A stretch of DNA of 64,000 nucleotides, from positions 11,251 to 75,250 of the forward strand of contig JBBBWG010033196.1 of the NCBI GenBank assembly GCA_037176905.1, written 5' to 3'. Shown in pieces: positions 33,601 to 45,162 of this stretch (positions within the stretch are counted from its first letter, which is position 1; every line of letters starts with the position of its first letter). Made by a program: the position numbers and the translations under genes. This DNA is from Azolla pinnata. Taxonomy: Eukaryota > Streptophyta > Polypodiopsida > Salviniales > Salviniaceae. The notes beneath the pieces were generated by a model. That model was not told where the DNA came from. It did no database searches and was given only the letters and a program-made list of their open reading frames with translations.

Positions 33601-34850
33601 AAGAAGTAATTTGTTTTGCTCCATTTGGTCTTATTCTAAGCATGGTCGCATTTTGCACTCGTTTATCCCTTGCGTTGTTAATAGTTTATGGTACATAAAG
33701 TTGCTAGGAAAGTTCATATCATGGGATGGGATTGTTAATAGTAGGTATTCATGTTGTTCCGGCTTTTTCTGTAAAACGAACTCATCTTCATCTATTAAGC
33801 AGTGGATCATAGTCAAGTTTCTTCTTCACGAGTCTAAATGTGCATCAAATCTATATGCATCATAAAGGAAGAACTAGCACCAGAGGACATTACATTGTAT
33901 CAACTTTCTCGATAAGAAAGTTATTGACTGCCAATCTATATGCATGATAAGAAAAGAAAACAGCACAAAATAAACTGTATCAGTCTTTTTGACTTATATC
34001 ATTTGTAATCAAATGAAGCGTCTCAAGTTATCAGAGGCAAGGGAAAACTGTCGCAAAACAATGTGTTTTGCCAACCCAAAAGTTAGTTTACAGAGAGAAT
34101 AACCAAAACAACCAGTCACCATACCTACATCCGATTTTGTTGCTAATCATGCATATGTTTTGTTTATCGTATTAACAGGTGCTTGCTGAGCTTGCTCCAT
34201 ACGTTTCCTTAGCAGAAAAGCTAGGAAAGCTAGCAGTTCAGCTAGTATCTGGGGGCGGTGGTGTCCGGAATGTTGTGGTTTCATACTCTTCAGCACGAGG
34301 AGATGATGAGCTTGATACCCGCTTGCTTCGAGCCATGGTCACCAAGGGCTTGATCGAGCCCATTTCGAGCGCATACATTAACATAATCAATGCTGACTTC
34401 ATTGCCAAACAACGGGGCCTCAAGATAACCGAGGAACGACAATTCATAGAAGGCTCGCTCGAAGTCCCACTCGAGACCATAGGAGTGAGGATCTCACTTG
34501 CCAGATCTAAGTTTGAGGGCGCATTGTCAGAGTCTGGAGATATCACGGTGGAAGGCAAAGTGAAAGATGGAATCCCATACTTGTCCAAGGTAGGAAACTT
34601 CAATGTTGATGTGAGCCTTGAAGGCGATGTGATTCTATGCCGACAAGTTGATCAGCCTGGGATGATCGGTGCTGTTGGCAACATCTTAGGCGTGGCTGAC
34701 GTTAATATCAGTTTCATGAGTGTTGGAAGAACTGGACCCCGGAAACAGGCCTTGATGGCGATAGGCATCGATGACAAGCCGACCGAAGATGTACTGCGGC
34801 AAATCGGGTGCATCTCTTCAATCGAAGAGGTTGTATATCTCAAGCTTTGA
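30661..34850 (+). CDS. PGDH: D-3-phosphoglycerate dehydrogenase, plastid-targeted, five exons
   Basis: Catalyses the first step of the phosphorylated serine pathway, oxidising 3-phosphoglycerate to 3-phosphohydroxypyruvate with NAD+. Exons: 30661-31303, 32664-33040, 33236-33346, 33510-33605, 34179-34850; phases close and give 632 residues. Residues 1-88 are Ser/Pro-rich and transit-peptide-like. The catalytic core begins at [18 protein letters not shown]. The nucleotide-binding loop is [12 protein letters not shown] (Gly236, Gly238, Gly241). [13 protein letters not shown] and [17 protein letters not shown] are standard D-isomer dehydrogenase motifs, and VTPHLGAST carries the catalytic His368. 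After the intervening (ASB) domain, the C-terminal ACT domain spans about 560-632 ([17 protein letters not shown]) and is the likely site of amino-acid feedback in this family. The start is the ATG at 30661 (ggccATGGCG). Intron 1 is 1.36 kb. Confidence 0.96.
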
Positions 34851-36768
34851 CTGCAGACTATGCACTCTTCACTAGAATGAGGTACCAAGTAAACTATATT
34901 TTCCTTCATCCATCTTCTTCAGTTAAATACAAGCTTTTTAACATGTAATTTAGTCTTTATCTGTGAGAAACACTATCTAGCAAATATAATCAGCACACTT
35001 CATACAGCCTTGTGACTTAATATATATATAACCCATGGGAGGAGACATTCTAGCTGTGTCAGAACTCTTCCAAACACTGTACATACACTCTCCTCATGAT
35101 GTAGTTATGAGGTGGTCAATAATGAAATACTTCAATTTAGCTTTTGTGTGACCAGCAAGTTGCATCTATTGAAGGCTTAATTAAATGTTTGTCCACAAGA
35201 ATACATGCTTAATTCTTCAGCTGGCATCGCAGTATTATGTAAACCACCTCTCATATGAAAAGGGTTATGTAAGCAAAAATCTAGAAGGACATCGATCACT
35301 AAAATAAGAAGCTGAAGATGCCTCATATTGAAGTACATGCGACCCAATTAGGTAGGTATAGCATGCTGATGAAAAAGAAACTGTAATGCGTGTGGTCCAT
35401 CAGCCAGTTATAGACATGCTGATGAAAGAGAAGCTGTAATACGTGTGATCAATTAGACTGTTACAGACATGCTGGTGATGGAAGCGTAACTGTACTACAT
35501 GTGACGAACTAAGCAGTTATAGACATGCTGATGAAAGAGAGACTGTCGGCTTATTTTAGATGCAATTGCAATTCTGGATGAAAAGAGTAATCGCAAAAGA
35601 AATAGAGTTGTATGATACTTGCTTGTATAGAAATAGATTGCATTACAAACATGATCTCTTAGCAAACAGTTGAATATGCCATAGAGCCAAGTAAGGAAAC
35701 AAAATTTCAACACCTGTATCAACTTTCAAGGAGGCTTACCTAGGCATGAGAGCATAAAACTGTTGAGATATGCAAAATCTAAAATGGTGCAACGTTGTTT
35801 GGTAGGAGTGCATCTAGTCAACCTTTCGAAGGAAACAACTTGGGAACCATAAGAAAAGAAAGGAAAAGTTGACCCATTTTTAGTTCACCACGTTGGATAC
35901 CTTCCAAAAGGAACTTGATAACAGAACATAACCTTTTCCTGATTTATTACAATCAGAAGAAAAAATGTGTTGCCAAATGTTTAGATTGAGACACCAAAAG
36001 CAGAAAAGCAAACCTTTTTGGAATGCCTTAGATATTGGGTGTTGAAGGGGATACAGCCATCTCAGAAGATGCAAGTTGATCAGAAAAGCTAGATCACCGG
36101 TTAGGTTCGGCATTCGTTTCCTCAAAACTCCTAGCCGATCAGAACAGCTAGATTCATTCAGCTTTCATTTCCACATTTACATTCTGTTTGTATGGGATAG
36201 CATCCACTTTGAGATGCTTTACCAGCACAGTTGGGTGCCTCGTACCGATGCTCCTGACATGCAACGGAGCAATAACGCAATTACTTGAATCAATTCTCAG
36301 CATTGCAATGGTGTGACACCATCATCCAGTTAAATAGCATACACACAGTGGCGTGATTACTCAACCCTCAGCATCGGGAAGTTCAAATCTCGTCCCAAAG
36401 CTGATCTCTATGGAGTTGTGCTTTAGCACGAAGAAGATTTCTTTGCGAACAATTCTACATGATCACAAATAACGACCACGAGAACAAATTCCGTAAGTGA
36501 AATGATGATAGAGACTTTGATCTTGAACAATTATCTCTCTTTGGTGACGAACTTTGATATCTATAAGGCCCACTTTGGCGCAAGCAAGTGAAATATGTCC
36601 TCGACGTCTTCCATGATCGTGAATAACCGCCACAAAAGCGAATTCCATTGCTGAAGTGGTCGAAGATATTTGAATCTTGATCGATGCTGAGACAGAATCT
36701 GATCTCTAGCAGGTATGTTTTGGCACACAAGGAAGCATAGTATTTCTTCGGGAACATTTTTACACCGA
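34851..36768. other. Convergent intergenic region between PGDH and the PPR gene
   Basis: This spacer contains a roughly 53-bp tandem repeat (35358-35550) and, at its right end, decayed tandem copies of the PPR C-terminal coding sequence. Otherwise it is AT-rich with no supported gene. Confidence 0.7.
35358..35550. repeat. About 53-bp tandem repeat, four diverged copies
   Basis: The unit agacatgctgatgaaagaga followed by ctgtaatacgtgtgatca and a cagttat segment recurs at about 35362, 35413, 35467 and 35521. Confidence 0.8.
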
Positions 36769-36850
36769 TCATGAATAACCATCACAAGAACAAATTCCAT
36801 TAGCAAAATGATGGAAGACATTTGAATCGCGGACAATGATCTCTCTTCCT
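36380..36850 (-). repeat. Tandem array of about 153-bp units derived from the PPR gene's 3' end
   Basis: On the minus strand the functional gene ends with REIIVRDSNVFHHFANGICS and then CDGYS. Two further copies of this segment follow downstream of the stop at spacings of about 153 bp: one reads DSNIFDHFSNGIRFCGGYS (around 36620-36690), the next QREIIVQDQSLYHHFTYGIC (around 36470-36545). The flanking non-coding part (cttctatgatcgtgaataacc-like) is repeated as well, so the unit includes sequence beyond the stop codon. Confidence 0.85.
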
Positions 36851-38814
36851 GAAATCTTGCTTATTGCCTTGGCTGCAGCATGGCAATCAGGGGAGACTTG
36901 AAGATTCTTGAAAACACGGATTTGTTTTTCCGCTGGAACAGTCAGAAGACCAAATGCTATGGCTAGCATTTCACTGTCGTAATACAAAATATGCGTTTCG
37001 GATTGTTCATCTTTAGCATAGTGGGGGAAATCCATAAGCGGCTTCATCTCCTTGTGCAGTTTGCTAAGTAGTGTGTAGATCTCTCTTGTACAGGGATGTG
37101 ATCCATCCCCTGAAACAAACTCATGGAACTTATTTTCAACTTCGATCCAACTTCGCCCCACCTTATTCTTTACATTTTGCTCCATTTTCTGCCTTACCTC
37201 AGCCACAGCACCCCATCTTCCTTCGGCAGCATAGAAATGCGAAAGCATGATATAAGGATAATCAACATGTGGATCTAGCTCAATCAACCGTTCAGCTGCC
37301 CATTTACCACGGGCAATCTCACCACGAAGCCTACAAGCACCCGAGAACGCGGTCAAAACAACAGCATCCGGTTCGAATGGCATTTTCTTCATGAAGTTTT
37401 CCGCCTCATCGATGAGCCCTGCACGCCCATATAGATCGATCATGCAGGCATAATGCCTCGGATTCGGTTCAATCGCATGATCTTTCACCATGGAATCGAA
37501 GTGGACTTGGCCATCTTGTAATGAGCCAGAATGACAACATGCTAAAAGAACGCTAAGGTATGTAACCCCATCTGGCTTCACTGCATCATTTTCCATCTGT
37601 TTGAAAAGGTGCAAAGCCATCTGACCATCCCCGTTTTGTGCATAAGCTGCTATCATGGCATTCCAAGCTACACAGTCTCGACCAGCGAGTATTCTGTCAA
37701 ACACTGAGCCTGCGTCGAAGAGAGCTCCGCATTTTCCATACATAGTCACAACTGCTGTTCCGACAACGTTCATCGATTCAAGGCCCTCCTCAATAACCAT
37801 CATATGGATCACCTTGCCTTCAGCTATGGCACCAAGTAATGAGCAAGCTGAGAGAGCAGTAGCATATGTGATGGCTGTGGGCCCAAGTCTCCTTCCCCAT
37901 ATTTGCCCAAACAGCTGGATCGCATCCTTTCCTCGGTCATTCTGTATATAAGCACCTAACATAGCGTTCACCGATACTATGTCATAGCGCGAGATCTGTT
38001 GAAAAGCTCCCTGAGCTTCTTCTAGAGAGCAACAATTCCCATACATGCTAACCAGAGCTGTTCTCACCATATCTGATCCAAACCCACCATCCAAGATGTG
38101 AGAATGTATATCTCGACCCTGTTCTAGAGCATCTGGGCTGGAACAAGCCCGAAGAATAGCTGTGAACGTCATATCAGTAGGTCGAGCTCCAGCATTCCGC
38201 ATCCGATAATAAAGCCGTAAGGCTTCCTTTTCATGCCCATGATGTGCATAAGCTGCAATCATAGAGTTCCACGACGCCGAATCGTGGCAAGGCATGGCAT
38301 CGAACGCATCTCGAGCAAGCTCGACACTACCACATTTGCCATACATGCTGCAAAGAGCTGTTGATATGATAGCACCATGGTTGAACCCACCTGCAAGGAT
38401 ACAAGCATGAATGAACTTGCCATGATCCAGATCTTCTGGTGAGGCAAAAGCTCCCAGGATGCTGCTGTATGTGAAATCGTCCGCCATGACTCCCTCTGCT
38501 TCCATTTGCCTTAGGAGCTGCAGGCCTAGAAGGCCCTGGCCGTGTTGGACGCAAGATGTGATCATGATGGTCCACGAGAACACGTTCTTTGCGAGAATTC
38601 CGGAGAACCCATGAAAGGCCTCGTCGGAGAGGCCGCATTTCCCATAGAACTCAACCAAGTGGTTCGTGAGGATCGCATCGCTCTCTGAACCTTCTCTGAT
38701 GAGATGGTCATGGAGGAATCTGCCCTCCACAATGCTTCTTGATCGGATGAAGCTTTTCAAGAGGGCGGTGTAAGGGGAAGAAGAAGCAGTTACATACCTG
38801 GGGGAAGAAGCCAT
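36769..38814 (-). CDS. PLS-class pentatricopeptide repeat protein with E and degenerate DYW domain
   Basis: A 681-residue intronless gene, as is usual for the family. About a dozen P, L and S repeats run from residue 12 (ALLKSFIRSRSIVEGRFLHD) to about 480, with typical motifs such as LVSMYGNCCSLEEAQGAFQQ, NAMIAAYAQNGDGQMALHLF and KPDGVTYLSVLLACCHSG. E/E+ segments follow (ERLIELDPHVDYPYIMLSHF, VGRSWIEVENKFHEFVSGDG). DYW proteins act in organelles, where they edit C to U in RNA. Here the domain is unusual. The zinc-site His of the usual HSEKLA motif is Asp (YYDSEMLAIAFGLL), the first Cys of the usual CxDCH is Ser (VSPDCHAAAK), and the last residues are CDGYS instead of a DYW triplet. Deaminase activity is therefore doubtful; RNA binding, with catalysis by a partner, is possible. 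I see no clear presequence. Confidence 0.92.
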   Translation of the reverse strand: MASSPRYVTASSSPYTALLKSFIRSRSIVEGRFLHDHLIREGSESDAILTNHLVEFYGKCGLSDEAFHGFSGILAKNVFSWTIMITSCVQHGQGLLGLQLLRQMEAEGVMADDFTYSSILGAFASPEDLDHGKFIHACILAGGFNHGAIISTALCSMYGKCGSVELARDAFDAMPCHDSASWNSMIAAYAHHGHEKEALRLYYRMRNAGARPTDMTFTAILRACSSPDALEQGRDIHSHILDGGFGSDMVRTALVSMYGNCCSLEEAQGAFQQISRYDIVSVNAMLGAYIQNDRGKDAIQLFGQIWGRRLGPTAITYATALSACSLLGAIAEGKVIHMMVIEEGLESMNVVGTAVVTMYGKCGALFDAGSVFDRILAGRDCVAWNAMIAAYAQNGDGQMALHLFKQMENDAVKPDGVTYLSVLLACCHSGSLQDGQVHFDSMVKDHAIEPNPRHYACMIDLYGRAGLIDEAENFMKKMPFEPDAVVLTAFSGACRLRGEIARGKWAAERLIELDPHVDYPYIMLSHFYAAEGRWGAVAEVRQKMEQNVKNKVGRSWIEVENKFHEFVSGDGSHPCTREIYTLLSKLHKEMKPLMDFPHYAKDEQSETHILYYDSEMLAIAFGLLTVPAEKQIRVFKNLQVSPDCHAAAKAISKISGREIIVRDSNVFHHFANGICSCDGYS

Positions 38815-38855
38815 GGCCGAGCTGCATCTATGCTCCAGCCTTTCATCACAGAGGA

Positions 38856-38889
38856 GCTATGGCTATGGCTATGGCTATGGCTATGGCTG
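38856..38889 (-). repeat. (CTATGG)n hexanucleotide in the PPR gene leader
   Basis: About five and a half copies of ctatgg lie 42 bases upstream of the PPR start codon. On the gene's sense strand it reads CCATAG repeats. Confidence 0.9.
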
Positions 38890-39194
38890 TTTCCTCTTCA
38901 CTATTTTCTGCATCAACACCTCAAAATTTTCTGTTGTGGGAAAACTACCAAACATGTAATGCCTTGACCAAATACAATTGAACATAACAAAAGAATTTCT
39001 TGTTGAAAAAAAAGGAGAATCGCCCAAAAAAAAAAGGCTTCTTTCTCATCAATCAGAGAGATGATGATGAGATGTGAAAATAAAAAGGTACAGATTAACT
39101 GTCTTTTCACTGAAATTTGATACCCAACTCATTCCGTTAGTATAATGTTCATTGATTTTGTTCTTGTTCATTCATTTCCCACTAATTGATCCTA

Positions 39195-39600
39195 ATCGAT
39201 TCCCTTATTATGTTCGATTAACAAAAGTTAGTAATTTTTGGAATCTAATTAGTTGATCAACACGCTAAAGANNNNNNNNNNNNNNNNNNNNNNNNNNNNN
39301 NNNNNNNNNNNNNNNNNNNNNNNNNNNNNNNNNNNNNNNNNNNNNNNNNNNNNNNNNNNNNNNNNNNNNNNAATTTCATTAGTTTCTCAAACATCTTTAG
39401 CAGCCATTCTTCTTATATAATCACATCTGATCTTTTTAATGCAAGTGATCGATTCCCTTATTATGTTCGATTAACAAAAGTTAGTAATTTTTGGAATCTA
39501 ATTAGTTGATTAACACGCTAAAGAAATTTCATTAGTTTCTCAAACATCTTTAGCAGCCATTCTTCTTATATAATCACATCTGATCTTTTTAATGCAAGTG
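39195..39600 (+). repeat. 153-bp tandem duplication of the AT-rich repeat, interrupted by a 100-N gap
   Basis: Bases 39195-39271 recur at 39448-39524, and 39372-39447 recur at 39525-39600. Without the gap (39272-39371) this is a head-to-tail pair of 153-bp units with one difference (gatcaaca/gattaaca). The sequence attatgttcgattaacaaaa relates it to the dispersed repeat at 3.8-4.7 kb. Confidence 0.95.
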
Positions 39601-40293
39601 AAAACAGCAATGTTTTTATTTCTAGCAACTAAAATGTAAATTTTAACATACAGTTCTCTATTTTCCCTGGCATTCAGTTGAGAATTTCATCAATGATCAT
39701 GACCACAGATCGGGAATAAAACCTTAGCAATCAGCTATTTATAGATAAGGAAGAAACGGAGGAATAGAAGAGGAGAAACCATTAAATTGCACAGAGGGTA
39801 GTGACATACAAAATGACATCTAACTTTCTCACTACATTGCATCAAAATAAGATACAGAACTCATACATAAACTTCCCATTACATTTGCCTGTCTGTCATC
39901 AATTACCACACACTTAATATGCAGCAGTTGATGTTCAGCATCAAGAACATATCTATCTTGTCACACATTGCAACAAATGAGTTCAGCACTGTCACATTTT
40001 ATGAATACCACTGTCAGGTGAACATCTTCTGGAAGTAAAATCAATCGAAACAAGCCATGAATTTCTGGTGTTCTGCTTTTCATTGCTTCACTAAATGTAA
40101 GATACAGAGGAATTGATTACAATTTGGTCCATATAGAATGAAATAAAACCATCTCAAGGATAAGACTGGGAGACAACAAATATAATCTATCTGCTTCGAG
40201 AGCAATGAATAATTGGGGCCACATCATCTATAGTTAGAGAATCATTTCGATGAATTTGTACACAATTAACTTATTAAATTTCCAGTGAGTACA
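39601..40293. other. Spacer between the PPR promoter and the ATG4 3' end
   Basis: AT-rich, with no gene, repeat or motif that I can support. The rightmost part should include the 3' untranslated region of ATG4. Confidence 0.5.
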
Positions 40294-43200
40294 TCAAAGA
40301 ATCTGCCAATCCTCCTCAGATGGGCCTTGTTCTGGGGGTGTGCCGATCTCTGCTGGAAGTGAATCGCTTCTCGCATTGTTGTTTTCTACCACTGTAAACA
40401 TAGGCGCTCCACTGGATTCGCGAGCTAGATCAGATGCTCGAGCACATAAATCCACAAAATCCGCTGCAACAATTAGGATCATTACTCTTTTAACTGTCCC
40501 ACTTTTGTTCAGTGTAACGTGCATGTTCAACTCTACTATAAAAGAACAAAAATAACTCACCTCGACCCCGGCAATAAAAGCCGAGGGCCAGAGATGGATC
40601 GATAGCATTCAGAGGCATTTTACGAACGACACTGCCAAACAAGAGTCTTGTTACTGCTTATTTCGGGATCAAACCACTCCAAAAAAACACGTGGCTGACA
40701 ACATACCTGCAATGATAAGAGCTGGTATCGACTTCCATGTCATTTGGAGACACTAAAACAACCTGCAGGTGCACAAGTAATATACAAATTAATCAAAAGC
40801 ATCCAAACTTAATATCAAAAGCATTCATACCTTTCCAAATTAAACACAATATAGTAAAATGTAAGAGGATAGGAACAGGCCCACAAGCATAACACTCCAC
40901 GTCTATTACTGAGTTATGAATCTGATGAATTAGATCACTGGAACAACTATCATCAAGCAATGAGAGCCCGTGTCCCTGTATTATATGTATGAAACAGCAC
41001 TCAAATACAAAACAGAGTTATTCATGGACACATCAATTTCATCCTGAACTAAGAGGAAGACCGCTGTTCCAAGTAGCATGTAGCACAATCACTGGTCATT
41101 GCAACAATACAAAAAGTTTGATGAGGAAGGAATGTTTCTCATTTTCTATTAGCCAAACTCAGAAACAGAAAGACTATATAGAAACGAGTTACTGAAGGGT
41201 AGTATGGAAAGATTTTTAAGAAATTATTTTATTGCTTCTTACGATTTCACTGAAATCAAAAGAAGCTGTTTGTTGTTTCATACATATCTCCTCTTGCAAG
41301 TCTCAATAAAAAAATGCAGTCCACGTATAAACCTTCTAGTTTCATCCATCTGATTTACCTCTAAATGCAATCATAAGACTACATGAAAGAATATTACTTG
41401 AAAAACTACACCCCGAGCTTGTACATAACCTTTGGCTACTAGTATTTAAGTAGGTATTTTAATCATCTTGAAGTTACTCAGTTTGAAGGGGCTCAAACTA
41501 AGAGACTAAGCTCTGAGCTAATTAAAAATACCAAACAGAGCCCAATCTACTCTGAGCTGCTCTAAGAAGATCTGGCTATTAATACAATAGATATGATACT
41601 CAGGCCACATTGAGCTGGGAATTGGGCAGAGCCATGCTCGAGTATCGTGAAGCCGAACCAAACCCAAGTCAAGCTCATCTCCGCCCATTGAATTCAAGCT
41701 GATTTCAAGCTCCTCTGAGCTGAGTTTCTTTGAGACATGACCAACAGGAGAGGTTGATGAATTAACCCTTGGGACTACAAGTTTTCTATATAGAGCATTT
41801 CCTTGATAACTATTCTTGGGTTAACTGACACTTCATCTCTGAATCGTATTTATATCTGGTAACCAAACCTCTCTGGTGTAGTCAAAGGGAAGAGTAAGAC
41901 ATTAAATATAGAAAATGGGTTAAACACAGACAGATGATTAACGGGAAGAAGCACACCTTACACAGTATTTTAGGGGTAGATCCCACTACATCAATTCCGC
42001 TGTATCGATTCATTAAGGAGCATATTCGCTAGAGGTCCCATTGCATTGGTATATACGTTTGTAATCATGCTTAGGGACCCTACTAATAACAATATAAACC
42101 CTAAACCCTAAACCTGTCAGTTATCAGTCAGTATGCCCTCATATCCTCATGTGCTATCAAAAGTTGGGACTGATCCCTAAGTGTCATATTTTGGCTTAGA
42201 TCCCCGACATTAAGTTTGATTAGTAGATATTTTATGTACTACCACACTCAAGGAAAGTTAATGTTCCATTGAGAGGCACAAGCTGTAAAGAGTTCATGTT
42301 CATGAATGCCTTATACTGCAACCACAAGGTGTGAAACTAACAGATCACTTCATACATAGTTCCATTGGGGCAGTTGCATCTCTCAATAATGAAAATAGTT
42401 ACAACTGAACAAACCTGTTGTACTTCATGGGGATCAAGATACAACGCTTGGTCATCTTGGACACCAACAATATATGTTGACGCTCCTCGCTTCCCTCCCA
42501 TGATGCCCGTGCTCTGTGGAAATGTAAATGTTGCCCATATAGATGGTAAATACCTGTAAAAACCAAAAGTGCAAGTGAGATTATTCCTTCCTCAACAATC
42601 AATTGATTGACAAAGAACTTTACCTTGAGTTCACTTTGTCCAGGCCAAGTACAAGTGGCACAAGCAGCAAAACTGGAGTCCAATCACTATCCAAATCTTG
42701 TGCACTTGGTTTGGAGCATAATCTCTCAACGTCATCAATGCATATGCATGGAGCGCCACCTCGCTCACCGTCGGCATCTCCAGAGACCACATAAACTTCC
42801 ATAGGTAGTTTGCATTCGAGGTCATTGTTCTTGCTTTTCTCTCGAAGACTTCGCGCCAATGCTTCAAATGTGCGACAAAGAGCATATGGGCCCAGCCAGG
42901 AACCACCAACCAAGCCATATGGACCACCAGCCTCCAATATGTTGTGGATTGAGAAAGGGCAATCTTCCGAAGGAGCATCCCCAAAGCATTGCAAGATATT
43001 CAGATACTCCCGAGCATTTGGCTGCATCACCAACAGTGGACTAGTATCATAAGCTACCCTGCAAAGAGTAAAAAACAATCACCTCATCACTCACCCACTC
43101 ACTCCTCAACTTAAATCCCAATAAAGGGAGATAGTTATGCCCCTCAACCCTAGAGAGGAGCATCCAGGAACTTCACAAAACATGCCACCATGTGTAATCT

Positions 43201-45150
43201 CTGTAGAGGGCAGGAGATTGAACTACCTCTGAAGGATTTCGTCTCCAGTCCCTGCCTAAATAGTGACAGACTAAAGCCTGCAATTTCGGCAAAATGAAAG
43301 CAATGTACTCATCAGCATTAAAACGATTAAATAGCATAGCAGAGAAATTTGGTGTTCAAGTTTGTTTTACCTGAGCTAGAAGCATTTGTCCACTTCGAAG
43401 CATGCATCCCCATCCTACATCTGATGTGGCCTGAACGAGACCCAACGCTTCAAATCCTGAAAAGATGGGACGAAAGGAAGTTAATTCAGCCCAAAGTTGT
43501 GATTGCATCATAGACCATGGTCTTAGGAATTTTATACCATTATATAATATTCCTATCAAGTATTTTTAGACAAGAAAACATAAAGTGATGATGAAATACA
43601 TTGTATAACTTTCCTGCCAGGCTAGGTCATTCTAAAAGACAGGACATGGAATAGAAAGGGTAACAGCATAGGCATGATTGTACAAGATTTCTACAATTTG
43701 ACAAAAAAATGTCAACCAGAGCTAAATATTTCAGGACAAGTCCAGATATCAGAACAGAAGAGAAAGCGTGCAAAGGTATGAGGCTGATGCACCTTCCAGG
43801 TATACCATTTCTATTACTCGTGGAGAATCTAAATTTCCATGAAAATAGAGCAGAAATGGCAGAAGCTTATAAGCAATATTGTGAAAAAATTTGTGTTTCC
43901 CAACTCAACAGATGAACCGATTACATACTTCTGACCAAGTCTATATCAGAAAGCATGAAGGTATGATATCAATGCACTTTTGATGAAGATCGTTCCTATG
44001 ACACGTAGAGCTTAGTCCTGTACGTACACTCAAAATCAATGACCTGGATGAGATGAAACCGGTAAGCAAAACGACAAAAACCTAAAATCATAGGGAACAT
44101 CGATCCTAGGCAAGCTTGTCAGATCTAACCTGTTCCATACTCGAACATACCAAATGAGCACCTTAGAGACGCACGAGGTAATTTAACCATTTGCACAATC
44201 TATCAAACCATTCCTGTAATGGAACCAAATGCCACAACCATTTGCGAATGATTGAAGCACGATAATTTACAGGAAACTCTGAAGATCTAACCTTTCATGC
44301 ATGCAACAAATTACGAACAAAATGAGTGATTTTTATGCAAGAAATTACCCAAAAAGTCGAAAGAATCTAGTACATGCACAATGTTTGAAAGATCTACTCC
44401 AGTTAGTGAAGTAAATGTGGAAAAGAACTTTGTTAAACACTTCCCAAATATCTAACCTTTTCTATATGTCAACCAAATGCGAGAGGAATAATCGTTGCAA
44501 AAGTCTGCAACGGATGCTGCATCTCCCTCTGAAGAAGAGGAGGGGCCATCCTCTGAGAGGCTGTAGAAGATACCAAGGAGCCATATGGAGGAGCCCTTGG
44601 ATGCTTCTGCTGCTGGAATCCATCTGGAACCGAGAAAATGCTCCTGAAGACGACGCATCGGCTCTCTCACCACAGCATTCCAAAGAGAGAAGGACAATCT
44701 CTTGGGTTTCGAGTTCTCTTGGCAAGGGGAAGGCTCCCCCTGATCCTCGACGTCCTTCCCTGTGGGACCGGTGTAGAGGCTAGGGTCGCTGTCTTGGATT
44801 TCCGAGTCGGGGATGGGGTTAGTATCTTGGATCTCTGAGTCGGATTTAGGGTTACAGAGGCCTGGGCGGGGAGGATGCACGAGTTGCGGATCGCGATGGG
44901 GGTTAGGCTGCTGCGGTTGGGAGGTGTGGCAAGAATCGGGGTGCGAAGAAGAAGAGGGAGAAGCGGGCTCTGCAGATGGAGGAGAAGAGGCAGCGAAGGA
45001 AGAGGGAGCAGATGAGCAGGGTACCTGTGCGAGGGCGGCGCAGGGCTCTGCGGCTGCAACTCGTTCGTCTTCTTGATCCGCCGGCGATGGCGATGGCGAT
45101 GGCGATGGCGATGGCGTCTTCATATGAACGAAGGAAACAGGGAATTGCAT
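40294..45150 (-). CDS. ATG4: Cysteine protease ATG4 (autophagy), eight exons
   Basis: Cleaves ATG8 precursors to expose the C-terminal glycine and later delipidates ATG8-PE. Exons (minus): 45150-44457, 43456-43371, 43277-43227, 43058-42624, 42553-42415, 40762-40707, 40631-40561, 40463-40294. The catalytic cysteine is Cys249 in DVGWGCMLRSGQMLLAQ; the Asp and His are in LYLDPHEVQQ (exon 5). Other family blocks are SSRIWLTYRKG, GLVGGSWLGPYALCRTFEAL, VSGDADGERGGAPCICIDD, LLLVPLVLGLDKVN and IDPSLALGFYC. The C-terminus DWQIL fits a W-x-x-L ATG8-interacting motif. The first 130 residues are a variable Ser/Pro-rich leader; the start could also be the internal ATG at 45123. Exon 3 ends in phase 0, but exon 4 needs two preceding bases, so a small exon may be missing or one base may be wrong between 43227 and 43058. 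Length is about 567 residues, longer than Arabidopsis ATG4. Confidence 0.93.
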
Positions 45151-45162
45151 GCGTGAAGGAAA

